From the NCBI RefSeq assembly GCF_011044155.1, contig NZ_CP049056.1, positions 2,356,001 to 2,420,000 of the forward strand: DNA of 64,000 bases. Direction: 5' to 3'. The DNA is from Pikeienuella piscinae. GTDB lineage: Bacteria > Pseudomonadota > Alphaproteobacteria > Rhodobacterales > Rhodobacteraceae. Below are positions 54,192 through 61,885 of the stretch, in pieces (positions within the stretch are counted from its first letter, which is position 1; each line of letters begins with the position of its first letter). A model generated the notes under the pieces. The model was not told the origin of the DNA. It saw only the letters and a program-made list of their open reading frames with translations, and did not search any database. A program made the position numbers and the translations under genes.

Positions 54192-57100
54192 TGCCCGAAG
54201 ACAGCTTCATCGACCGTGATTTCCGCCCGCCAGGGGCGCAGAATTTCGCCGATCTCCGCGAGTTGGGCCTCCGCCGCATCCAGCAGCTTTCCGGCGACAT
54301 CTGGACCAATCACAACAGTCCAGACCCCGGAATCACGATCATGGAGGCGCTGGCCTACGCGATCACCGATCTCGGCTACCGGACCTCGTTTCCGATGCGC
54401 GATCTGCTCACCCGCCCGGACGGGCGGATCGGGCCGGCGACGGAGACCGGGCTCTATCCCGCGCATGAGGCGCTGACCACCGCGCCGGTGACGATCGACG
54501 ATCACCGCCGACTGCTGCTCCGGATCGAGGGGGTGCGGAACGCCTGGCTCGACCCGATGACCGACCCTGCGGAGCCGGCGAATTACCGTATCTCCGAGAC
54601 TTCGATCTACGCCGATTGCCTCGCCGACGCGCTGTCGCACGAGGCGCTGAACGCCGCGGGCGAGAGTAATCACGACGTGCGGATAAGCGGCCTCTACCGG
54701 GTGATGGTCGAACTGGAGGTCGACGAGCGGCTCGGCTCCCTCAACGAGACCGCGCTCGAGGTCACCTTCCGCGCCGGACCGTTGAAAGGCGTGATCGTTG
54801 CGATAGATTACGGTGCGCCGCCCGCGCTGCCGGCCTACGCCGAACCGGCGGCCCCTGACCCGCTCGCGCCCGAAAATGTGACGGTCGAGAATCTTTCCGG
54901 CGCCGGCAATGGCGTGGAGTTCACAGCCGACCTGATCGTCGAGCAGAACAGCGTGGAGATCGCGCGCCTGGAAGGGCTGACGATCACTGTGATCGAAGAT
55001 CGCCCGCGCCCCGGCGCCGCTCCCGTCACGGTGACGGAGGGCGCCCTCGGCGCCGCGCTGGCGGAAGCGGGCGCCGAAGGCCCGGCCGGGCTTTTCCTGC
55101 AGAAGCGCGAAGCGCGGCGGCGCGCCATGAACGCGGTCCACCAGGTTCTTCACGCGCATCGTCCGCTTTCGGAGGACTACCTCTCGATCGACACGATCGC
55201 GCCGCAGCGGATCGGTGTTTGCGGTGATGTCGATCTCGCCCCCGACGCCGATCTCGAAGCGGTCGAGGCGGCGATCCTTCACGCCATCGAGACCTATCTG
55301 AGCCCGCCGCCGGTCTTCGAGACGCTGGACGCGCTCCTCGCCGCCGGCGTCCCGGCCGACGAGATTTTCAACGGCCCCTATGTGGATTTCGGCTTCACTG
55401 TCGAGGGGCGCGAGGTTTTCACCAAGCCCGGCTTCATCACCGAGGAAAACCTTCGCGCCTGCGCCCTCCGGCGCAAGGTTCACGCCTCCGACCTGATCAA
55501 CATCATCGTCGATCTCGACGGGGTGGTCGGGGTGCGAAACCTGACGCTCCGCGCCTATGACGCGCAAGGGCTGGCGATCGGAGCGACCGAGAAATGGACG
55601 CTGGACATTCCGCCGGGCCGTCAGCCGGTGCATTACTTTCCCGGCACGAAACTCCTACTCTTCAAGAACGAGTTGCCCTATCGGGCGCAACCGACCGAGG
55701 CCGCGCGCACGCTCGCGCATCTGCGCGCGCTCGCCCGCACGAGGCTCTATGTTCCGCCCAACCAGATCCTGCCGGCGCTGATCGGCGAATGGCGCGGCTT
55801 GGACGAATTTCAGAGCCTGCAGGACGATCTGCCGCGCATTTACGGGACCGATTCCGCCGGCCTGCCGCCGGAAGCTCCGAAAGAGCGCGTCGCCGAAGTG
55901 CGACAACTCAAGGCCTATCTCACCTTCTTCGATCAGGCGCTGGCGGATTATCTCGGCCAGCTTGGCGCGGCGCGGCGCATCCTCTCGCCCGACAAGACGC
56001 TGGAGCGGACCTGGTTCTCACCCTATCTGGACGGGATCGCCGGAACCCGCGGCGATTTCCCGACCGAGTTCTACACAAATCCGGCCGCGCTCTCCGACGA
56101 TATCACCCGCGTCCGGCTCAATGAGACCGAGGAAGCCTTCCTCGACCGCCGCGCACGCGCGCTCAACCATCTCATCGCCCGCTTCGCCGAACGTTTCGCC
56201 GATTACGCACTGCTGAGCTTCCAGCTTTCCGGCGACCGGCTGAAAACCGCGCGTGAGCTGATCGACGACCGCGCCGATTTCCTCGCCGATTACCCGAAGG
56301 CGAGCCGGGAACGCGGCAAGGGCTTCAACCAGCTGCCAGAGGACCCGGCGCAGATCTGGGACAGCGACAATATTTCCGGGCTGGAGCGTCGCGCCTCGCG
56401 GCTGCTCGGCATCGGTGATCCGACGCGGCGCGACCTCCATTGCGGCGCCCTCTTCGACGCGCTCTTCGCCGCCCGCGCCGATGGCGGCCAGTTCAGAGCG
56501 GTGGTGCGAGGCGAAGGGGCGACGCGGCTTCTGACCTCGGAGGAGCTTTTCCCGACCGCCGCCGCCGCGCTGGACGCGGCCCGCGCGCTCGAATTCCGCC
56601 TGAACCTGGCCGAGACCTATCAGATCGACGCGTCCGCCGGCGTGGGCGCGGTCCGCCTCGCGCTCGCCGGCGGCGGCGTAACGTTGACGGCGCGGCGGCT
56701 CTACGAGACCGAGGCCGAGGCCGTCGCCGCTGCGCGGGCGATCCTCGACCGGCACAACGCGCTCCTCACCTCGCCGCTCTGCAACGTGGAGGGAATGCAC
56801 CTGATCGAACATATTCTGCTTCGCCCGCGCGCGCCGGGCGACGCGCTTATGCAGGTCTGCCTCGATGAGGAATGCGAGTTTTGCGGCGACGAGGACCCCT
56901 ATTCCTTCCGCGTCTCGATCATTCTTCCCTACTGGCCGAGCCGGTTCCAGAACCTCGATTTCCGGCGCTTCGCCGAACGACTGATCCGCGAGGAGACCCC
57001 GGCGCATATCCATCCGCGCATCTGCTGGATCGACAACGGCCAGATGGCGGCGCTCGACGCCGCGCACCGGGCCTGGCGAGAGGCGCTGGCGGCGAAACCG

Positions 57101-57259
57101 CATGACGCGGACGCGCTGCGCGACGCGGCGGCGGCCCTGATCGACGTTCTGAATTCGCTCCGAACGGTCTATCCGCCGGCGGTGCTGCATGACTGCGACG
57201 AGGCCGGCGAAGACGACAATGTCGTCCGGCTGGGCGCGACCAATCTTGGCCTCTTCTGA
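54191..57259 (+). CDS. Second large baseplate protein (Afp12-like)
   Basis: Protein of 1022 residues. It opens with RDFRPPGAQNFADLRELGLRRIQQLSGDIWTNHNSPDPG and GITIMEALAYAITDLGYRTSF in family terms, the usual start of Afp12/Pvc12-type proteins that pair with the gp6-like protein. The C terminus has a Cys-rich patch (CLDEECEFCGDED) that may bind metal. ATG 54191 is coupled to the preceding stop (TGATG); the open frame extends further upstream but lies inside the previous gene. Confidence 0.82.
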   Translation: MPEDSFIDRDFRPPGAQNFADLRELGLRRIQQLSGDIWTNHNSPDPGITIMEALAYAITDLGYRTSFPMRDLLTRPDGRIGPATETGLYPAHEALTTAPVTIDDHRRLLLRIEGVRNAWLDPMTDPAEPANYRISETSIYADCLADALSHEALNAAGESNHDVRISGLYRVMVELEVDERLGSLNETALEVTFRAGPLKGVIVAIDYGAPPALPAYAEPAAPDPLAPENVTVENLSGAGNGVEFTADLIVEQNSVEIARLEGLTITVIEDRPRPGAAPVTVTEGALGAALAEAGAEGPAGLFLQKREARRRAMNAVHQVLHAHRPLSEDYLSIDTIAPQRIGVCGDVDLAPDADLEAVEAAILHAIETYLSPPPVFETLDALLAAGVPADEIFNGPYVDFGFTVEGREVFTKPGFITEENLRACALRRKVHASDLINIIVDLDGVVGVRNLTLRAYDAQGLAIGATEKWTLDIPPGRQPVHYFPGTKLLLFKNELPYRAQPTEAARTLAHLRALARTRLYVPPNQILPALIGEWRGLDEFQSLQDDLPRIYGTDSAGLPPEAPKERVAEVRQLKAYLTFFDQALADYLGQLGAARRILSPDKTLERTWFSPYLDGIAGTRGDFPTEFYTNPAALSDDITRVRLNETEEAFLDRRARALNHLIARFAERFADYALLSFQLSGDRLKTARELIDDRADFLADYPKASRERGKGFNQLPEDPAQIWDSDNISGLERRASRLLGIGDPTRRDLHCGALFDALFAARADGGQFRAVVRGEGATRLLTSEELFPTAAAALDAARALEFRLNLAETYQIDASAGVGAVRLALAGGGVTLTARRLYETEAEAVAAARAILDRHNALLTSPLCNVEGMHLIEHILLRPRAPGDALMQVCLDEECEFCGDEDPYSFRVSIILPYWPSRFQNLDFRRFAERLIREETPAHIHPRICWIDNGQMAALDAAHRAWREALAAKPHDADALRDAAAALIDVLNSLRTVYPPAVLHDCDEAGEDDNVVRLGATNLGLF

Positions 57260-57270
57260 GGAGACAGGCG

Positions 57271-60200
57271 ATGAACATCCAGACCTCCTATCCGATCTTC
57301 GAGAACGGCCAGGTGCTGACCTCCGTGCAACTCAACGATCTCACCGAGTATCTGGAGGAGCAGGACCGGCTCAGTCGCCGCGCCCTGAGCGGGATCGGCG
57401 TGGTCTGCGGGTTCGACGTCGATGTCGAAGGGGCGGTGGTTCACATCTCCAAGGGCGTCGCCGTCACTTCCGAAGGCTTCCTGATCACCGCCGAAGCGCA
57501 GGCCCATGACCGTTTCCGTCCCTACGAAGTCCCGGTGCCGACCGCCGAGGAAGCGTCCGAGGACGATATCGCCGAGGCGCGCTACCCGTTCCTCTTCCCC
57601 GACGGAGAAACGCAAATCCCGGTGTTCGAGCTTCTCGACACCGATTTCGCGCCAGCGCCGGGGGAGCCGGACCCCTCCGCGCTGACCGCCGGTTTCCTCG
57701 CCGACAAGACGGTGATGCTGTTCCTCGAATGCCGGCTGGAGGCCCTCAAGAGCTGCGATGTGAACGACTGCGCCGACAAGGGCGCGGAGCGGCGCTTTAC
57801 GCTCCGGCGGCTTCTCGTCACCCGCGCGCAGGCCGACGCCATGCTGGCGCAGGAGGAGAAGATCGCCGGGCGCCCGATCGACCCTGCGACCCATCCGCGC
57901 CTGGAACTTCCCTATATCCGTATCGAGAAGCTCGGCCTGGCGCGACACGGGGTCGGTTCGTTCGCCGGCCTTTTCGGACGCGTCCTGACCATCGCGCTGA
58001 AGCTCGCTCAGTCGCTTCCGAAGGCGCTGCGCGCCGCCTACGCCGCCTATGAGCACCTCCTTGGCGATCTCTACGCCGAGGGAGAGGAGCCTTTCCCTGA
58101 CACCTATTTCTCCAATCTCTGGGGTCAGCTTCTACGCAATATCTTCATGGTGCAGTATTTCTACGACTACATGCGCGACGTTGCGATGGCCTATAACGAA
58201 TTTGTCGAAGCGGCTTCGAAGTTTGAGACCGAGTGCCTCCCCGACCCCGCGCGGTTTCCAAAGCACGTTCTTCTTGGCGATGCGACGGCGATCCCCGACG
58301 CTTTCACAGCGGAGTTCCCGACCGCCGCCGACGTTCTCGCCTTCGACCAGAACAAGGCGACCGCCGGCGTCGGCCTGCCGCGCCGCCCGCGCGCCCGGCG
58401 CACGCATTTCACGCCATCGCCCGCGGCCCGCAACCGGCCGCGGCTGGAGGAAGTGCGCGCGCTTTTCCTGCGCATGCATCTCCTGGCGCTGACCTATCGC
58501 ACACAAGGCCTGATGGCGGCGCCGATCCGCGTCACCCCAAGCCGCGACGACGCCGCGCCGCTCTCCGAACGCGCGATCCCCTTTCACTACGCCTTCGACG
58601 CCGACGCCGATCTCTTTCGCAACTGGTCGCCGCGAAAGACCCGCGCGAACCTTCTCAGCACCGTCTATTCCTACAGGTTCAGCGCGCCGGACGACGCCCA
58701 CCCCTTTTTCTTCAGGATTGACGATCAGGATTTCATTCGCGTCGAGGGCGTCGTCGGCAAACCGCTCGGTTCGGCGATGGCGGAGTTGATCGCATACAAG
58801 CAGACGCTCGGCCTCTCCTTCTCGATCGAACCGGTTTTCATGAAACTGACGACGGGCGCGGATGACAAGACCGGCGCCGCCCTCGATTCCGCGAGCGCGG
58901 CGGTCGCGGCGGCCGCGGTGCGGAAGCTGCTTCTCTGCCGGTTCTCCGAACTCGATCTGATCTTCCTCGTGGTGATCCGGGCGCTTTTCGCCTTCCTCGT
59001 GTTCCTGATCCAGCGGCTGGGCCGGCAGCAGGTGGCGGTGACGACTGGGCTCGCCGCCCGCGCCGCAACGGACGTGACGACGGGCGCCGCGGCGCAGCCG
59101 AGCCGCGAGTTTCTCAGCGCCGCGCCTGCGACCTCCTTCTTCGATTCCGCGACGGCGAACCGCTTCCGGATCGACCTCAGCCCGAAGGACGAGGCGCAGT
59201 TGCGGCTGGACGCGGAGCTGCTCCGGCGCGAGATCGCCGCGAAGCCGTTCGTTCGCGGCGAAATCGTCGCAAAGCTGAACCCTGACGCGGGCTCGGGAAG
59301 CGCCGCCGTGACTTACGCCGCGGTAAAGGACGATGCCGGCGGCGGCAATCTCTTCGACCGGACGAGAGCGCTGGTCCTCAAGCAGGGGGGCGATGAGGCC
59401 GCGGTTCAGACCACTTACGCCAATGTCGCGCTACTGGCGCAGGGCGAAGCCGTCCTCGACACGCTCAGGGTCGAGTCCATCGCCGATTTCGACGAGGTGG
59501 AGTTCTCGGCCGCCTATCGCGGTTTTTCCGACGCCTATCTGAACTACGCCGACAAGGTCGAGGTCTCGCCCAATGACAGCGTCGAGGCGGCGCGCGACAA
59601 GGCGCAGATCAAGGAGGCGGCGGCGACCGTCGCGAGCCAGACGACCACATTCGCCGCCGCCAACATCCAGTCGGAACTGAGCGCACTCGTCTCGCGTCTC
59701 CTGGCGGGGTTGACTCTCGATGGTTACGCGAAACGTCATCCGGGGCTGGAGCACCGGGCCGGCGTGAAAAGCGGCGGCACGCTGGTCCTCGCCTATGTCT
59801 TGCTCGACGATCTGGTGAAACAGGCTCGGCCGATCCTCGGCGCGCTCGGCAAATCTCTCGACAGTCTGAACTCCGCGCTCTCCGCGGGCGGGGGTGTGGC
59901 CGATCCCGACGGCGCGCTCAAGGAACTCGCCGCCGGTTCCGCCCAACGCACCGAAGATCCGCTCGACCGATTCGTCGTGCTGGCGGATTTCTGTCTGCCC
60001 TATCAGTGCTGCGATTCCGATTGTTCGGATGTCGTTCTTTCGGGGCGGATCATCGCCAGTCCGTTCGGCGACGATGTAGACCCCGGGCCGATGGTCGTGC
60101 CGCCGCCCGGCCCGAACCGGCCGGGCGGCGGGCGCGCGCCGGCCCGGGATATCGGCGATCTGACCTCGCGTCCGCCCGTGGCGGTCAGCCGCCCTGCGCC

Positions 60201-60549
60201 TGGCGCGCTGACCGGTCGGAGGGAGGAATTCTTCACGCCCAGACCCACGCCCGTCGTAGATAGTTCGTCCCGAACCGAGGAGACCGGCGCGGCTGCGCTC
60301 TTCGGCGTCGTCGGCGCCGAGGGGCGACGCGGCGTGGAGCCGGTGGCCGAGAGCACGATCCGATATACGGATGCAAGCGGAAACGAACGGAGCCAGCGCA
60401 CGGACGCCGGCGCCTATCGCATCAAGGTCGCGGCGGGCGAGGTGAAGATCATCGGCGCCGCGCCTGGATTTCGGGGCTCCAGCCAGGTGGTCACGCTCAG
60501 GGCCGGCGAAACGCGCGAGCTGGACCTTTTCGTGGTGAAAACCGGTTGA
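57271..60549 (+). CDS. Large eCIS-associated protein with hydrophobic segment and C-terminal beta domain
   Basis: Protein of 1092 residues between baseplate and tape-measure genes. It begins with a gp12-like stretch (GQVLTSVQLNDLTEYLEEQDRLSR and GIGVVCGFDV). It contains a strongly hydrophobic stretch near 566-590 (LIFLVVIRALFAFLVFLIQRL), a cysteine pair region (CLPYQCCDSDC), a Pro/Arg-rich linker and a C-terminal carboxypeptidase-regulatory-like beta sandwich (AGAYRIKVAAGEVKIIGAAPG). The position is where Afp13 fibre or extra baseplate genes sit. A surface or host-envelope contact role is possible; I cannot name the family with certainty. Confidence 0.75.
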   Translation: MNIQTSYPIFENGQVLTSVQLNDLTEYLEEQDRLSRRALSGIGVVCGFDVDVEGAVVHISKGVAVTSEGFLITAEAQAHDRFRPYEVPVPTAEEASEDDIAEARYPFLFPDGETQIPVFELLDTDFAPAPGEPDPSALTAGFLADKTVMLFLECRLEALKSCDVNDCADKGAERRFTLRRLLVTRAQADAMLAQEEKIAGRPIDPATHPRLELPYIRIEKLGLARHGVGSFAGLFGRVLTIALKLAQSLPKALRAAYAAYEHLLGDLYAEGEEPFPDTYFSNLWGQLLRNIFMVQYFYDYMRDVAMAYNEFVEAASKFETECLPDPARFPKHVLLGDATAIPDAFTAEFPTAADVLAFDQNKATAGVGLPRRPRARRTHFTPSPAARNRPRLEEVRALFLRMHLLALTYRTQGLMAAPIRVTPSRDDAAPLSERAIPFHYAFDADADLFRNWSPRKTRANLLSTVYSYRFSAPDDAHPFFFRIDDQDFIRVEGVVGKPLGSAMAELIAYKQTLGLSFSIEPVFMKLTTGADDKTGAALDSASAAVAAAAVRKLLLCRFSELDLIFLVVIRALFAFLVFLIQRLGRQQVAVTTGLAARAATDVTTGAAAQPSREFLSAAPATSFFDSATANRFRIDLSPKDEAQLRLDAELLRREIAAKPFVRGEIVAKLNPDAGSGSAAVTYAAVKDDAGGGNLFDRTRALVLKQGGDEAAVQTTYANVALLAQGEAVLDTLRVESIADFDEVEFSAAYRGFSDAYLNYADKVEVSPNDSVEAARDKAQIKEAAATVASQTTTFAAANIQSELSALVSRLLAGLTLDGYAKRHPGLEHRAGVKSGGTLVLAYVLLDDLVKQARPILGALGKSLDSLNSALSAGGGVADPDGALKELAAGSAQRTEDPLDRFVVLADFCLPYQCCDSDCSDVVLSGRIIASPFGDDVDPGPMVVPPPGPNRPGGGRAPARDIGDLTSRPPVAVSRPAPGALTGRREEFFTPRPTPVVDSSSRTEETGAAALFGVVGAEGRRGVEPVAESTIRYTDASGNERSQRTDAGAYRIKVAAGEVKIIGAAPGFRGSSQVVTLRAGETRELDLFVVKTG

Positions 60550-60553
60550 ACCC

Positions 60554-61885
60554 ATGGCGCTCGATCGGCCCTCCGACAATACGCACCGGATCGGGCGGGC
60601 CCGATTCGACTTGTCCGGAGATAGTCACGCCGCGCTGCTGACGTTCCGCGCCGGGCTCGCGGCCGCCGCCGAAGGACCGCTGCCCGCCGCCCTCGCCGCC
60701 GCGCTCGACCCGCTCGCCGGGCCGGAAGAGGTGGTTGAGATCGTGCGGCTGGAAATCGATCTCGGCGATATCGACGCGGCGGAAGTCGACGTCGCGACGA
60801 TCGCCGCCGCCGTCGCGCGGGCGGCCGCTGACGCCGTCGCGCGCGCGCGGCCCGCCGCGCCGGATCCCGACTCGCCGCCGCATGAGACCGATGGCGCGCC
60901 GCGCCGGAGCGATCTTCACACCGCCGCGCTGAGCGCCCTGCTCTTTCACCTTCGAACCGGCGGCCTGGAGGAACGAAGCCCGCGCCGCCGGGTCGCCGAG
61001 CTTTGCGCGCTCGTCGCGGAGGCCGTGCGGGAATCTCATGCGCCGCGCACAACGGCGGCGTTTCAAGCGGCCCTGGCGACGGAGAGCCGCGCCGGACCTG
61101 CGGCGATGACGCGCCTGATCGCCGCGGCGCCGGCCGCCGTCGTCCACGCGATCCTCGCCGCTCTCTTCCCGCGCCTGACGGTCGAATTCGGCGGCGACGG
61201 CGCCTTGCGCGCCGCGCTTGAAAAGGCGGCGGGATCGACGACCGCGATCCGCGCGCTCGCCCGCCAGTTCGACGCGCTCATCGCGGATGCGGCGTCGGGA
61301 GCGCCGGACGTCGATGACGAGATCGGCGGCCCGCGTCGGCGGCCCGCATCGGCGCCGGCGCAGAAGGAGACGCCGGACATGGGCGTCCCGATCGCGGTCG
61401 AGAACGCAGGCGTTGTTCTTCTTCACCCGTTCCTTCCCCGACTATTCGCGCTTTCCGGCCTGACGGAGAGAACCCGCTTCGTCACTGACGATGCACGCGC
61501 CGCCGCGGCGCGACTTATCCACTACCTCGCCACCGGCGAGACGCAGGCGGAGGAGCCGGTGCTGCATCTGCCCCGCATTCTCTGCGCCATTCCCCAGGAG
61601 ACCCCTATTCTCCCGGTCGAACCGCTCGCGCCCGCCCTGATCGAGAACGCTGATAAACTCCTGCACGCCGCGCTCAGGCACTGGACGAAGCTCGGCCGCG
61701 CGTCGCCCGAAGGCCTGCGCGAGACGTTCCTGATCCGCGCCGGCGTCCTCGCCGGTCCACCGCGCCGCCAGCGTCTCCGGGTGGAGACACGCGGCGTCGA
61801 TGTGCTCCTCGGGTCTCTCCCCTGGGGGCTCGACCCGATCCGCCTTCCCTGGCTGGAGGCGCCGATCGGCGTGGACTGGGCGTGA
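60554..61885 (+). CDS. Contractile injection system tape-measure protein (Afp14-like)
   Basis: Protein of 443 residues. The C-terminal half carries the CIS tape-measure pattern: NAGVVLLHPFLPRLFALSGL, the LPRILCAIP segment, LRETFLIRAGVL and the ending DVLLGSLPWGLDPIRLPWLE. The N-terminal half is Ala/Arg-rich and probably helical, and sets the tube length. It is shorter than many relatives, so the particle may be short. GTGA overlap with the next gene. Confidence 0.86.
   Translation: MALDRPSDNTHRIGRARFDLSGDSHAALLTFRAGLAAAAEGPLPAALAAALDPLAGPEEVVEIVRLEIDLGDIDAAEVDVATIAAAVARAAADAVARARPAAPDPDSPPHETDGAPRRSDLHTAALSALLFHLRTGGLEERSPRRRVAELCALVAEAVRESHAPRTTAAFQAALATESRAGPAAMTRLIAAAPAAVVHAILAALFPRLTVEFGGDGALRAALEKAAGSTTAIRALARQFDALIADAASGAPDVDDEIGGPRRRPASAPAQKETPDMGVPIAVENAGVVLLHPFLPRLFALSGLTERTRFVTDDARAAAARLIHYLATGETQAEEPVLHLPRILCAIPQETPILPVEPLAPALIENADKLLHAALRHWTKLGRASPEGLRETFLIRAGVLAGPPRRQRLRVETRGVDVLLGSLPWGLDPIRLPWLEAPIGVDWA

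Noticed and set aside
51741-55633. Long minus-strand frames (632 and 519 codons) opposite the baseplate genes
   Set aside because: Same reason: mirror frames of high-GC coding sequence, with no ribosome site or domain.
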